The position numbers were made by a program, and so were the translations under genes. A stretch of DNA of 64,000 bases from Chitinophaga cymbidii (GTDB lineage Bacteria > Bacteroidota > Bacteroidia > Chitinophagales > Chitinophagaceae): NCBI RefSeq assembly GCF_007992715.1, contig NZ_BKAU01000001.1, positions 2,170,001 to 2,234,000 of the forward strand, in the 5' to 3' direction. The notes beneath the pieces were generated by a model. It was not told the origin of the DNA. It saw only the letters and a program-made list of their open reading frames with translations, and did not search any database. Each line of letters opens with the position of its first letter. Positions within the stretch are counted from its first letter, which is position 1. Of this stretch, positions 9,745 through 19,105 are shown one piece after another.

Positions 9745-10295
9745 GCCTCCTCCGTATCAATATCAACAACCCCCTGCGGGAACGGCACCACTGCCGCATC
9801 CGCATATTTTTCGATGATATGCTTCGCGCCGGTATCGCCACGTAGCGCGAGCAGTTCCCGGAAAATAGTTTTGTCAAACAGTGCCGGCACGCCTTTTCTG
9901 TCCGCATAAAAACTGGCGGTGATCTTCGCGCCGGTGGCCTGGTGCTTTTTTAGCAGGGCGGAAAGGTGAGCTGCATTTACATGCGGCTGATCGCATACCA
10001 TCAGGAGGATATGATCTGTTTTGTCTTCCAGGTATTGCACGCCGCAGCGGATGGAGGAGGCCATGCCTTCCGTGAATTGCGTGTTCAGCAGTACGGTTAC
10101 ATCCTTGTCTTTTATTTCATCTTTTAAAACTTCCGCGGCGGCGCCGAGCACTACTACCGTTTCGGCGGCATTTGCCTGCTTTGCGGCTTTGATAGCATTG
10201 TTGAGCAGGGAATCGCCGTTGAATTGCAGTAATTGCTTCGGTGTGCCCAGCCTGCTGGACGTTCCCGCTGCCAGTATGATAGTGCTGTACTTCAT
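9723..10295 (-). CDS. MocA-type molybdenum cofactor nucleotidyltransferase
   Basis: A protein of 190 residues, close to the family norm. The N-terminus MKYSTIILAAGTSSRLGTPK is the nucleotide-binding loop (LAAGxSxRxGxxK) of MobA/MocA-like transferases, and LLMVCDQPHV at about 97-106 supplies the metal-binding aspartate (CDQP). The G-V-P-A-L-F motif is near 133. MocA-type enzymes add CMP (MobA-type GMP) to molybdopterin. The CDQP form and the neighbourhood of XdhC and xanthine-dehydrogenase-family enzymes favour the cytidylyltransferase. Last gene of the molybdenum-hydroxylase operon, 6 bp after xdhC-like; its end overlaps the convergent glycosidase gene. Confidence 0.85.
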   Translation of the reverse strand: MKYSTIILAAGTSSRLGTPKQLLQFNGDSLLNNAIKAAKQANAAETVVVLGAAAEVLKDEIKDKDVTVLLNTQFTEGMASSIRCGVQYLEDKTDHILLMVCDQPHVNAAHLSALLKKHQATGAKITASFYADRKGVPALFDKTIFRELLALRGDTGAKHIIEKYADAAVVPFPQGVVDIDTEEAYRGLTD

Positions 10296-10301
10296 GAAAA
10301 T

Positions 10302-11429
10302 TCAATGTGTGGATGAGGCTACGATCGCGGTGTTCCTGTCGTGGATACCGCCCGGAAGCTTGCGCAGGTGCACGCCGGTTTTTCCGGCGAAGACGGCTTT
10401 TATTTCGGCGGCGATGGCGAGCGCGATCTCTTCGGCGGTTTCCGCGCCAATGTCCAGTCCAACGGGACTAAAAATGCGGGACAGGTGTTCGTCCGCTACT
10501 TCCAGCTCGGAGAGCATCCTGGAAAGCTTCTTTTTCGGGCCCAACATGCCGATATAATTTACCGGCAAGGGCAACATGGCTTTCAGTATGGCTTTGTCGT
10601 ACTCATAATTATGCGTCATCAGCACAACGGCGGTCTGATCATCCGGTACGAGATCGCGCAGCGCTTCTTCCGGTTTTGTAACGATGAGTTTGCAGGTCGG
10701 GAAGCGGCGGGCGTTGGCGTAATTCGGCCGTCCATCGATGAGTGTAACATCCCATCCGAGTACTTCAGCGATCTGCACCAGCGGGAACACGTCGTTCCCG
10801 GCCCCGGCGATCATGAGGGAAAGGGGCGGGGCGATGTATTCGATGAATGCGGAATCGCCGGTTGGATATTGAATGAAAGCGGGCGTTTTTGTTTCGAAGA
10901 TGTTGGCGGCGTCTTTTGTTATTGCGGACAGCGTTGCCGGGAGGTCGCCGGCTTGCTTTGGCGTTTCGTTTTCTTTTAATAACAAGCGGGTGCCTTGCCG
11001 GGGGCTCCATTTTTCATCCATCGAAAAAAAAGTGACCAGCACGGATGGCTGTCTTTTCGCTATCACCTGTTGCAGCAGCGCCATCGGGCCGGCTTCATCT
11101 TCCGGTGCCAGTGGTTCTATCAGCACGCGGATGATGCCATTGCAGCCTAACCCCACGCCGATCACGGCATCCTCTTCATCCGAAGTATCATACGTGGTGA
11201 GCAAAGGCTTGCCTTCCATCATCACCGTGAGCGCTTTCCGCAGGGCGTCGCCTTCCAGGCATCCGCCGCTGATGGCGCCGGTCAGCATGCCGTCTTCTGT
11301 GATCAGCATGCGCGCGCCCGGCCCTCTGTAAGAGGAGCCTTCTACGTGCACCACGGTTGCCAGTGCGGCCCGCTGCCGATTTTTGCAGGCGAGCGAAAAG
11401 GCGTGGATGATCTGTTTTAGCTCCTTCAT
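10302..11429 (-). CDS. XdhC/CoxI-family molybdenum-cofactor insertion chaperone
   Basis: A protein of 375 residues. The N-terminal XdhC/CoxI domain contains ALATVVHVEGSSYRGPGARM and GAISGGCLEGD with its conserved Cys at about 58. The C-terminal XdhC_C Rossmann domain begins near 208 (LMIAGAGNDVFPLVQIAEVLGW) and carries VVLMTHNYEYD and YIGMLGPKKK. XdhC proteins bind molybdenum cofactor, keep it while it is sulfurated, and insert it into xanthine-dehydrogenase-family apoenzymes. Located between a cysteine desulfurase gene (16 bp upstream) and the MocA-like gene, with the hydroxylase subunits further upstream, which fits that role exactly. Confidence 0.92.
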   Translation of the reverse strand: MKELKQIIHAFSLACKNRQRAALATVVHVEGSSYRGPGARMLITEDGMLTGAISGGCLEGDALRKALTVMMEGKPLLTTYDTSDEEDAVIGVGLGCNGIIRVLIEPLAPEDEAGPMALLQQVIAKRQPSVLVTFFSMDEKWSPRQGTRLLLKENETPKQAGDLPATLSAITKDAANIFETKTPAFIQYPTGDSAFIEYIAPPLSLMIAGAGNDVFPLVQIAEVLGWDVTLIDGRPNYANARRFPTCKLIVTKPEEALRDLVPDDQTAVVLMTHNYEYDKAILKAMLPLPVNYIGMLGPKKKLSRMLSELEVADEHLSRIFSPVGLDIGAETAEEIALAIAAEIKAVFAGKTGVHLRKLPGGIHDRNTAIVASSTH

Positions 11430-11444
11430 ATCTGAATGTTTTAC

Positions 11445-12617
11445 TTAATAGATTTCCCGTGGCGCCGGTTCCTGCTCCTGTTGCAGCTTTCGCGTCATTT
11501 CACTCAACAGCTTCACTGCAACATTGACTTCGGCTTCCGTTGTAAAGCGGCCGAGGCTGATGCGGATGGAATGTCCGGCCTCTTCCGGCGTGAGGCCCAT
11601 GGCCAGCAGCACATGTGAAGGATGCTGCACCAGTCCGTTGCAGGCGCTGCCGCGGCTAAGCGCAAGGTGCCTGGACATGGCGAGCAGCAATTGTTCATTG
11701 TCTACGCCGGGAAACTGCATATTGCTTACATGCGGCAGCCGTTCGTTTTTTCCGTTGACGGATGATCCGGGGATGTTTGCGAGCAAGGCGTTTTCCATTT
11801 TATCCCGCAATGCTGTCAATGCAATGCTTTCATCCCGCATTTCACGGTAGCATATCTCGGCGGCCTTTCCGAAGCCCACAATGCCGGGGGTATTCTGGGT
11901 ACCGCTGCGGATGCCTTTTTCATGGCTGCCGCCGTGATGTTGTTGGAGGATGTTGATCTTGTTCCGGATGAACAAAGCGCCTGTGCCCATCGGGCCGTAC
12001 AGCTTGTGTGCGGAAAACGGCATCAGGTCGATGTGCGCGGAGGTAACGTCTACAGGGATCTTACCGACGGCCTGCGTGGCATCGCACATAAAATAAACGC
12101 TGTGTTTTTGCGCGATGTTCCCTATTTCCTTAACAGGATGAATGAGGCCGGTTTCGTTGTTGGCGTACATCAGTGCGATGCAGAGCGTTTCCGGGCTGAT
12201 GGCCTGTTCCAGTTCATCAAGCGCTACACGGCCGTCATGGTCTACATCCAGGTAGGTAACGGTAAAACCTTTTGTTTCAAGGTAAGCGCAGGTGTCCAGC
12301 ACCGCGCGGTGTTCTGTTTTTGCCGTGATGATGTGCTTGCGGCCGGATGGGTTTGCTTCGGCAAGACCTTTCAGTGCGAGGTTGATCGCTTCCGTTGCGC
12401 CGGAAGTAAATACGATCTGCCGGGGCGCGGCGTGAATCAGCCGCGCTACCTGTTCCCTGGCCTGCTCCACGGCTTCCCGCGCGAGCCAGCCAAAGCGGTG
12501 GTCTTTGCTGGCCGCATTGCCGAAACTTTTGGTGAAGTGCGGCAGCATGGCGTCTACCACGCGGGGATCGCAGGGCGTGGTGGCGCAATAATCAAAATAT
12601 AACGGCGCTGCTGTCAT
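11445..12617 (-). CDS. Cysteine desulfurase (IscS/NifS class), probably for cofactor sulfuration
   Basis: A protein of 390 residues, a fold-type I PLP aminotransferase. YFDYCATTPCDPRV is the N-terminal landmark, FTSGATEAINLALKG binds the cofactor phosphate, KTEHRAVLD and ANNETGLIHPV are conserved stretches, SAHKLYGPMGTG carries the PLP lysine, and SRGSACNG holds the active cysteine. The start overlaps the end of the upstream molybdopterin subunit by 4 bp, so the two are translationally coupled. In Rhodobacter capsulatus the NifS4 desulfurase sulfurates XdhC-bound cofactor; the present position next to xdhC suggests the same job rather than general Fe-S assembly. That assignment is inference from context. 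Confidence 0.9.
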   Translation of the reverse strand: MTAAPLYFDYCATTPCDPRVVDAMLPHFTKSFGNAASKDHRFGWLAREAVEQAREQVARLIHAAPRQIVFTSGATEAINLALKGLAEANPSGRKHIITAKTEHRAVLDTCAYLETKGFTVTYLDVDHDGRVALDELEQAISPETLCIALMYANNETGLIHPVKEIGNIAQKHSVYFMCDATQAVGKIPVDVTSAHIDLMPFSAHKLYGPMGTGALFIRNKINILQQHHGGSHEKGIRSGTQNTPGIVGFGKAAEICYREMRDESIALTALRDKMENALLANIPGSSVNGKNERLPHVSNMQFPGVDNEQLLLAMSRHLALSRGSACNGLVQHPSHVLLAMGLTPEEAGHSIRISLGRFTTEAEVNVAVKLLSEMTRKLQQEQEPAPREIY

Positions 12618-14743
12618 GCGAACAAACCACTTTTAATAAAAGGCTGATTCTTCAGCCGCACGCCGGACGCGGCAAAAACGGCATTCGCCAGTGCGGCGCC
12701 CGCCGGTGGCAGGGCCGGTTCTCCGAGGCCGGTGGGGGCCGCTTTGCTGTCTATGAAATGTATCTCTACTTCCGGCGCTTCGCTCATGCGGATCATGCGA
12801 TAGGCGTGGAAGTTGGTCTGGTCCGGCTTGCCTTTCGTGAGCGTCAGCTCCGCGTACATGGCATGCCCTATTCCATCAATGATACTGCCTTCCACCTGCG
12901 TTTCCGCGCCACTGGGGTTCACCACTGTTCCGCAATCTACCACGCAATACATCTTTTTGAGTTTGACTTTTCCATCTGCCTGTTTCTCCACTTCCGCCAC
13001 CTGCGCCACATAACTTGCAAAAGAAAAATGCGCGGCAAAGCCCTGGAAGATATTGGCTGCTTTAGGCTTTCCCCAGCCGCTGATCTCCGCGGCTTTTCTG
13101 ATCACGGCCGCAAAGCGGTCCGGCTCGTAATTCACTTTGCCCGCCGGATTGTTTTTGGCCTGCTCCAGCAGCTCCAGGCGCAGTGCTACGGGGTCTTTCC
13201 CGGTTTGATGGGCGATCTCGTCCATGAACGACTGCTCTGAAAATGCAATATAGTTGTGGGTGGGGCCGCGCCAGGGGGCGGTGCTCACGGGTGTTTCGTA
13301 CGAATGCGTGTCTACCTGGTAATGAGCGACCGCTCCCGCGGGGAAGCTGTCCGGACTGGCGGAGCCGCCTACGCCGGCGGAATGGTGGTGCCAGGCGATC
13401 AGTTTGTTGTCTTTATCTATCGCGGCTTTGTATTTATAGCTGTACATCGGCCGGTAAAATCCTCCTGTCATATCATCCTCCCTCGACCATATTACATTTA
13501 CCGGAATATTGCCCGCTTCGCGCGACACCAGCGCGGCTTCCTCCACAAAGTCCGTCATCAGCCTTCTGCCGAATCCGCCTCCCATCCTGGTCATCATCAC
13601 CGAAATTTTTTCTTCTGGCAGCTTCAATAATTCGGCAATGCGCTTTCTGGCCCTTTCCGGCAATTGTATCGGCCCGTGCAGCTCGGCGCCGTCCGCTTTT
13701 ACATGCGCGAAAAAGTTCATCGGCTCCATCGTATTGTGCGCGAGGAAGGGCGCATCAAAATCCAGCTCCACCACTTTTGCAGCGGAGGCGAAGGCTTGTG
13801 CAATATTGCCGTCTTTCCGCCTCGGTTTATCTTTGGGGGCTTTGGCCAGCAGTTCATGGAGCTTTTGCGTCATGTCCGCGGAGCTTTCCAGCGTGCCGTC
13901 GTCTTTCCATTGGGCCTTTATTTTTTTGGCTGCCTGCATCACTTCCCAGGTGGACCGCCCCAATACGGCGATCTTGTTTTCGATGCGCAGCACCTGGCTG
14001 ACGCCGGCGGATTTTTTTGCTTCGCTGTCATCGAATGATTCAAGCGTCATGCCGAAGGCGGGCGGGCGGATGATGGTGGCGTATAACATGCCTTCCCGCT
14101 TGGTGTCGATGCCGTATTTGTATTGACCAGTGACGATCGCATGGTTGTCGATATTAGGAATGCGCTGGCCGATGAGCCTGAACGATCCTTCGGATTTCAC
14201 TTTAACGTCCTTCGGTACTTCCAGTGTGGACGCGCTTTCTACCAGTTTGCCATAGCTCATTTTTTTGCCGTTCGTTTTGTGCACCACCATGCCGTTTTCG
14301 GTAGTGCATTCGCCGGGCGATACGGCCCAGGCCGCGGCGGCCGCGTTGATCAGCATTTGCCGGGCGGTGGCGCCCACCTGCCGGAAAGATTCCCAGCTTT
14401 CACGCACGGAGCCGCTTCCGCCGGCTACCTGCCGGCTATATTTTTCAGTATCCAGTCCAGCCTGTTCTACCTGCACATTTTTCCAGTCTACATCCAGCTC
14501 CTCCGCCACGAGCATGGGCAGTGATGTTTTCACACCCTGGCCGATCTCGGGGTTGGGGCTCATGATGGTGACCTTTCCATTGGTGTCGATCCTTACAAAA
14601 GCGTTCAGGTCGAATGCCTGGCCGCTGCCCTGCTCTGTGGTGCAGGAGGAAAGGAAGTAGTTGAATCCGAGTACCAGCCCGCCGCCCGTGAGCGCGCTGA
14701 GGCGGATGAAATTCCTTCTGTTGAGTGTTGCCTGTCCTTCCAT
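12614..14743 (-). CDS. Molybdopterin-binding subunit of an IorB-type hydroxylase (copy 2), Tat-exported
   Basis: A protein of 709 residues of the xanthine-dehydrogenase-family large subunit, in the short isoquinoline 1-oxidoreductase beta (IorB) form. The N-terminus has a twin-arginine motif (NRRNFIRL) followed by a hydrophobic stretch ending SSC, so it may even be lipidated. Family marks include MTRMGGGFGRRLMTDFVEEA (cofactor loop), TAPWRGPTHNYIAF and the C-terminal TGLGEPALPPAGAALANAV, whose glutamate is the catalytic base in this family. It pairs with the 2Fe-2S protein whose gene ends 8 bp upstream. No FAD subunit is encoded, so electrons probably leave through a periplasmic carrier. Substrate unknown, probably an N-heterocycle or aldehyde. 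Confidence 0.9.
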   Translation of the reverse strand: MEGQATLNRRNFIRLSALTGGGLVLGFNYFLSSCTTEQGSGQAFDLNAFVRIDTNGKVTIMSPNPEIGQGVKTSLPMLVAEELDVDWKNVQVEQAGLDTEKYSRQVAGGSGSVRESWESFRQVGATARQMLINAAAAAWAVSPGECTTENGMVVHKTNGKKMSYGKLVESASTLEVPKDVKVKSEGSFRLIGQRIPNIDNHAIVTGQYKYGIDTKREGMLYATIIRPPAFGMTLESFDDSEAKKSAGVSQVLRIENKIAVLGRSTWEVMQAAKKIKAQWKDDGTLESSADMTQKLHELLAKAPKDKPRRKDGNIAQAFASAAKVVELDFDAPFLAHNTMEPMNFFAHVKADGAELHGPIQLPERARKRIAELLKLPEEKISVMMTRMGGGFGRRLMTDFVEEAALVSREAGNIPVNVIWSREDDMTGGFYRPMYSYKYKAAIDKDNKLIAWHHHSAGVGGSASPDSFPAGAVAHYQVDTHSYETPVSTAPWRGPTHNYIAFSEQSFMDEIAHQTGKDPVALRLELLEQAKNNPAGKVNYEPDRFAAVIRKAAEISGWGKPKAANIFQGFAAHFSFASYVAQVAEVEKQADGKVKLKKMYCVVDCGTVVNPSGAETQVEGSIIDGIGHAMYAELTLTKGKPDQTNFHAYRMIRMSEAPEVEIHFIDSKAAPTGLGEPALPPAGAALANAVFAASGVRLKNQPFIKSGLFA

Positions 14744-14751
14744 CGTTTCAG

Positions 14752-15204
14752 TTATTTAGTGGATGCAAGTTTGATCGCTTTTTTGATGCGGTTGTAGGTG
14801 GCGCAACGGCAGATATTCGTCATCGCATTGTGAATATCCTCGTCGGAGGGAGCGGGATGGCTTTTCAGCAAAGCCGCCGCTGCCATGATCTGCCCGCTCT
14901 GGCAGTAGCCGCATTGCGGTACGTCTGTTTCCTCCCAGGCTTTTTGCACCGGGTGATCGCCTTTTTCAGACAATCCTTCGATGGTGGTTACCTTTTCCTG
15001 GCCCACGTTTCCCACGGGCAGTGTGCAGGACCGGACGGCGTTGCCGCCCACGTGCACGGTGCAGGCGCCGCATTGCGCGATGCCGCAGCCGAACTTTGTG
15101 CCGGTGAGGCCAATGACGTCACGCAGCACCCAGAGCAGGGGCATTTGCGGATCTACGTCCACATCATGTTTTTTGTTGTTGATCGTTAAGCTGAATGCTG
15201 CCAT
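14752..15204 (-). CDS. 2Fe-2S subunit of an IorA-type hydroxylase (copy 2)
   Basis: A protein of 150 residues, the usual length. The plant-type ferredoxin cluster motif is [14 protein letters not shown] at about 39-52 with a fourth cysteine near 61. The second, helical [2Fe-2S]-binding domain has [11 protein letters not shown] (about 98-108) and [11 protein letters not shown] (about 132-142). It carries electrons from the molybdenum site. The gene sits between the two large-subunit genes, 3 bp after copy 1 and 8 bp before its partner. No signal peptide of its own is visible, so export would be by hitch-hiking on the Tat-tagged large subunit. Confidence 0.93.
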   Translation of the reverse strand: MAAFSLTINNKKHDVDVDPQMPLLWVLRDVIGLTGTKFGCGIAQCGACTVHVGGNAVRSCTLPVGNVGQEKVTTIEGLSEKGDHPVQKAWEETDVPQCGYCQSGQIMAAAALLKSHPAPSDEDIHNAMTNICRCATYNRIKKAIKLASTK

Positions 15205-15207
15205 AAT

Positions 15208-17301
15208 TTATGTTGTTTTCCGGAGCCCTTGCGGGATCAGGGGTAAAGCATGTAATTTGATGCCGGTGGCGTCCACGATGGCGTTGCGTATCGCAGGGGC
15301 GATGCCCACGATCGGCGTTTCGCCGGCGCCGGCGGAAGGAAGGTCTTTTCTGTCGATCAGCACAATGTCCAGCGGAGGGATGTCCGCGAACCGGGGCACG
15401 CGGTATGTGGAGAGCGAAGGATTCAGAATGCGCCCGTCTATAAAATCGATCTCTTCGAACAATGCCCCGCCGAGGCCCTGCAGGATGCAGCCCATCACCT
15501 GGTTTTCAAGGTGGAGGGGGTTGATGATCGCGCCGCAGTCGTATGCCGCCGTCAGGCGAAGCACTTTGAGCTGTTCGGCGGAGGGATCGTATGTAACTTC
15601 CGCACACATGGCGATGTAGGAATTTTTTACAAATCCGCATGCGATGCCATATCCATGTCCGGCTTTCTTTTTTTCTTTCCAGCCGAATTTTGTGGCGGCG
15701 GTTTGCAAAACGTTTTTCAGGCGTTCGTCTTTCAGGTTGAGCAGCCTGAATTCCAGCGGATCGCGCTGTAGTGACCTGGCGAGATCGTCCATTACGCTCT
15801 CAATGGCAAATATGTTCGCCGTGGCGGCGAGCCCACGGTAAGAGCCTTGTTTCAGCGGTGTTTTGGAGGGATGGAACTGTATATGCTCCACACCGGTTTC
15901 ATAAGGCGTGTCGATGCCTGCGCTTCCGGAATTGTAGTTATGAAACTCCCAGGAAGTGAGCCGCCCGTCCCTGCCGGCGCTGGCCGCTGCTTCGATCAGT
16001 CCGCCGGGGCGGAGGTAGGCCCATTTAAATTCCTCTTCGCGCGTCCATACCACTTTCACCGGCTTGCCGGTTTTTTTCGCCAGCCGGGCTGCTTCAACCG
16101 CCGCTTCGCCGCTGTGTTTTCCGCCGTAGCCGGAGCCGGTGTCCGGCATGATCACGCGGACGTTGTCCTTTGACATGGAAAAGACCCTCGCCAGCTCTTC
16201 CTGTACGCCGAACGGCCGTTGTGTGCCGGTCCATACCGTCAGCTTTCCATCTTCCCAAACGGCGAGCGCCGCGCGGGGCTCCAATGGAACATGCGCGATA
16301 TATTGTATTTCAAAATTCTGCCGTAGCTGTACGGGCGCGGTGGAGAAAGCCTGCCTGGCGGCTTCCTGTTTGCTCTCTCCGCGGTCGCGTTGCTCTGAAT
16401 TATTTTTGAGATAGGTGAATATCTCCGCTCGTGATGGCTGTGGTGTGGTATTCCAGCGCGCGTCGATCTTTGCGAGCGCATTGGCCGCTGTCTGCGGGTC
16501 CGGCGCGGTGACGCCGATAAAATCATCTTCCTGTACGATCGTCACCGCGGAAGATATTTTCGCTTTTGTAACATCCGCGGATACCAGTGAGGCGCCGTTC
16601 GCCGGCGCGCGGAGTATCTTTCCGTATACCATGCCGGGCACGGCCATGTCTGATACATATTGATGTTTACCGGTTACGAAGCTTCTGCCGTTCACTTTTG
16701 GTACTGCCGTACCGGCGACGGTCCATTTATCCGCCGGCGTGAGTGCGGCCTGTTCATTCACCGGCAGCACGATCTTCTTGCCTTTGGTCAGCTCGGCGTA
16801 CCCGAGGGATTTGCCGGCGTGTGTGATCCTGCCATCTTTCGCCTGCACCGCCTGTTTATCCACCTTCCACTGTTCTGCCGCCATGCCGGCCAGCGCTTCC
16901 CGCAGCGAGGCGGCGGCTTTCCGCAATTTCGGTCCCATCTGTGGTGTGGTAAGGCTGCCGTATGTACCGCGGTCGTAAGGCGTCAGCATGGTATCGCCCA
17001 TGATCATGTCTATGCTGTCCACCGGCACGGCCAGTTCTTCCGCTACCACCTGCGCCAGTGAAGTACGGATGTTCTGCCCTACTTCCACCTTTCCCGTGAA
17101 TACGGATATTTTCCCGTTTTCATGAATATGAATCCAGGCGGCAATCGATCCTTCGTCCGGTTTGGCGGAAAGCGATCTTGACAGGCCGTTGAGGTCGGTC
17201 CAGGTGAGCACGACGGCGACACCTCCACCTAGTACTTTGATGAAGTTCCGCCGGCTGATCCCGCGGCCGGAAGTTTTATCTGCTATGCCGGGTTTGTTCA
17301 T
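15208..17301 (-). CDS. Molybdopterin-binding subunit of an IorB-type hydroxylase (copy 1), Tat-exported
   Basis: A protein of 697 residues starting MNKPGIADK. The reading frame is open further upstream, but that part overlaps the 2Fe-2S gene and is arginine/histidine-rich noise; starting at 17301 places the twin-arginine signal ISRRNFIKVLGGGVAVVL at residues about 16-33. Diagnostic stretches are MPDTGSGYGGKHSGEAAVEA (cofactor loop), TPLKQGSYRGLAATANIFAI and the C-terminal AGAGETPIVGIAPAIRNAI with the catalytic glutamate. It is diverged from copy 2 (for example GSGYGGKHSGE against GGGFGRRLMTD), so the operon encodes two different enzymes rather than a recent duplication. Partner of the 2Fe-2S protein just upstream. 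Confidence 0.9.
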   Translation of the reverse strand: MNKPGIADKTSGRGISRRNFIKVLGGGVAVVLTWTDLNGLSRSLSAKPDEGSIAAWIHIHENGKISVFTGKVEVGQNIRTSLAQVVAEELAVPVDSIDMIMGDTMLTPYDRGTYGSLTTPQMGPKLRKAAASLREALAGMAAEQWKVDKQAVQAKDGRITHAGKSLGYAELTKGKKIVLPVNEQAALTPADKWTVAGTAVPKVNGRSFVTGKHQYVSDMAVPGMVYGKILRAPANGASLVSADVTKAKISSAVTIVQEDDFIGVTAPDPQTAANALAKIDARWNTTPQPSRAEIFTYLKNNSEQRDRGESKQEAARQAFSTAPVQLRQNFEIQYIAHVPLEPRAALAVWEDGKLTVWTGTQRPFGVQEELARVFSMSKDNVRVIMPDTGSGYGGKHSGEAAVEAARLAKKTGKPVKVVWTREEEFKWAYLRPGGLIEAAASAGRDGRLTSWEFHNYNSGSAGIDTPYETGVEHIQFHPSKTPLKQGSYRGLAATANIFAIESVMDDLARSLQRDPLEFRLLNLKDERLKNVLQTAATKFGWKEKKKAGHGYGIACGFVKNSYIAMCAEVTYDPSAEQLKVLRLTAAYDCGAIINPLHLENQVMGCILQGLGGALFEEIDFIDGRILNPSLSTYRVPRFADIPPLDIVLIDRKDLPSAGAGETPIVGIAPAIRNAIVDATGIKLHALPLIPQGLRKTT

Positions 17302-17318
17302 GACTTTCCGTTTGATGA

Positions 17319-17759
17319 TCAGGCTTTGCTGATCGCATTTATAATACGTGGATAGGTGCAGCAACGGCAGATATTGCCCTGCATCGCCTCTACGATCTCC
17401 TGGCGCGTGGGCTTCGGGTTCTTTTCCTTCAATGCTACGGCGGCCATGATCATGCCCGGAGCGCAATAGGCGCATTGGAACGCATCTTCATCCAGGAATG
17501 CCTGTTGTATGGGATGCAGTTTCCCGTCTTTTTCCAATCCTTCTATGGTGATAATGGCTTTGTGCTGTACGCTGGCGACGGGCGTGATGCAGGAGGGCGT
17601 GGCGTGACCGTCTATCAGTACCTTGCACGCGCCGCAGGCCGCTTCGCCGCAGCCGTACTTGGTGCCGGTCAGGTTCAAATGCACTCTTAATGCATCAAGG
17701 AGGCTGGTGTTATCCGGTACGTCCAGGGTATAATCCTTCGCATTTACATTGATTTTCAT
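17319..17759 (-). CDS. 2Fe-2S subunit of an IorA-type hydroxylase (copy 1)
   Basis: A protein of 146 residues beginning MKINVNAKDYTLDV, which is where the ferredoxin fold starts in this family; the 17 residues before it in the open frame are hydrophobic noise. Cluster motifs: YGCGEAACGACKVLI (about 38-52) with a later Cys near 60, then QCAYCAPGMIM and NICRCCTYPRI. First gene of the seven-gene molybdenum-hydroxylase operon, 17 bp ahead of its large subunit. Its promoter should lie in the 110-bp gap shared with the divergent gene at 17870. Confidence 0.92.
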   Translation of the reverse strand: MKINVNAKDYTLDVPDNTSLLDALRVHLNLTGTKYGCGEAACGACKVLIDGHATPSCITPVASVQHKAIITIEGLEKDGKLHPIQQAFLDEDAFQCAYCAPGMIMAAVALKEKNPKPTRQEIVEAMQGNICRCCTYPRIINAISKA

Positions 17760-17869
17760 AAGAAGTGATTTGAGATTATCAATAATAACTAAAAACAGGG
17801 GGAATAGCAAGAATAGTTGATGTACGGTTCATCCTGGATTTGCGTATATTCATTCGACATTAAATACCT

Positions 17870-18451
17870 ATGAATTTTGACTTTTACGAACAATTCCGGG
17901 AGTATCCCAACGTTGAGCTGCTGAAGATCATCGCCCAACCCGGTAATTACCAGCCGCAGGCGGTGGAAGCGGCCAGCCGGATATTGCAGGACCGGAATGT
18001 AACGGTGGAGGAAACGGAGGAAGCTGCGCAATATTTCGGGGAAGTGCAGGCAAAGGAGGAAAAGATGATGGCTTATAAGGAAAAGGCGAAGGATTTCCTG
18101 CAGCCCGTCATCCAGCCGGAAGCCACCATTCAGCCCGCCAAATGGCTGAAGATACTTTTGCTGCTGGTGTTGTTGGATTATCTCTGGGTGCTGTATGATG
18201 CGGCCCGTGATCTGGTATTATTCCTGCGTTGTGAGTACTGCGAATTCGATTCAGTTTTTTTCCTGTTGTCGTTGTTGGGGATACTTTACGTTCCGTTTAT
18301 ATTTTTCCTGTTGTGGAAACGGAAGCGCTGGGGCTGGATACTGCTTTTTGCGGACAGTGGTATCGCGGTTGTTTCGCGGCTCAGTTCCATGTTGCTGCTT
18401 TTTAAATATCGCAATTATATAAAATCCGCACCTAACGGCGGAATAAACTAA
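17870..18451 (+). CDS. Hypothetical membrane protein with a soluble N-terminal domain
   Basis: A protein of 193 residues I do not recognise. Residues 1-75 are soluble and rich in Glu/Gln (FYEQFREYPNVELLKIIAQP) and look helical. Three hydrophobic segments follow: about 97-118 (KILLLLVLLDYLWVLY), 131-152 (VFFLLSLLGILYVPFIFFLL) and 157-177, with the positively charged KRKRWGW between the last two. It stands alone, divergent from the molybdenum operon. Function unknown. Confidence 0.6.
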   Translation: MNFDFYEQFREYPNVELLKIIAQPGNYQPQAVEAASRILQDRNVTVEETEEAAQYFGEVQAKEEKMMAYKEKAKDFLQPVIQPEATIQPAKWLKILLLLVLLDYLWVLYDAARDLVLFLRCEYCEFDSVFFLLSLLGILYVPFIFFLLWKRKRWGWILLFADSGIAVVSRLSSMLLLFKYRNYIKSAPNGGIN

Positions 18452-18474
18452 AATTTACAAATAATTTATAAATC

Positions 18475-18500
18475 AAAGCACGTCAGAAATGGTGTGCTTT
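18475..18500 (+). terminator. Weak hairpin after the membrane-protein gene
   Basis: AAAGCAC (18475-18481) pairs with GTGCTTT (18494-18500) around a 12-nt loop, 24 bp after the preceding stop, followed only by a short T-rich stretch. A modest intrinsic terminator at best. Confidence 0.4.
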
Positions 18501-18571
18501 CTTATTTAAAGGGTATGATGAAAACATTATATAAGCTGTATCTTTGTTTTGTATCAAATATAGAAAGAAAG

Positions 18572-19048
18572 ATGCGCAAACTATCTGTTATTAAGGATTT
18601 GAAAGCGAATGCTATGTTATTTATAAACGACCTTGATAAATATATAAAAGAGCAGGAGAAAAACGAGGACGATTATTTACGGTGGATAGACAAAAAAGAC
18701 TTTTCTATTGATTTTAACATTGGCCCCTATAGAGTATTTGTCGAAACAGATGTCTACCCATATCAAGTAAAAAAGGCTGTGTTTAAAGTATCTTTTATAG
18801 ATATATTTAGTGGAGAGAAAGGGGAGCCTATAAGAGAGTTGTATTCTAGTTGTGGTACAGAAGGAAAAATAATCTTTGCTTCTCGTAAAACTAAAAATAA
18901 GACAGATGACTTCCCCCATGCGACGCCAGAAGAAATAGATGTTACTCAATTAGGGTATGTCGATAGCACAAAAGGTTTAGCGGAAGAATATATATTCCAA
19001 ATTGAAAAATATATATCTAATAGATATTCAGAGGATCAATTCAAGTAA
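18572..19048 (+). CDS. Hypothetical protein, AT-rich, unrecognised
   Basis: A protein of 158 residues if read from MRKLSVIKDL; the frame is open 26 codons further upstream, but that part overlaps the hairpin region and looks non-coding. Soluble, highly charged, with a C-terminal helix (GLAEEYIFQIEKYISNRYSEDQF). The DNA is clearly AT-richer than the metabolic genes to the left, consistent with horizontal acquisition, and a transposase gene follows 58 bp later. No domain recognised. Confidence 0.55.
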   Translation: MRKLSVIKDLKANAMLFINDLDKYIKEQEKNEDDYLRWIDKKDFSIDFNIGPYRVFVETDVYPYQVKKAVFKVSFIDIFSGEKGEPIRELYSSCGTEGKIIFASRKTKNKTDDFPHATPEEIDVTQLGYVDSTKGLAEEYIFQIEKYISNRYSEDQFK

Positions 19049-19105
19049 AACCTTTTATCCATAGCTGATTTTTCTGTATTTTTATAGCCTTAAAACCGGC
19101 TATTT

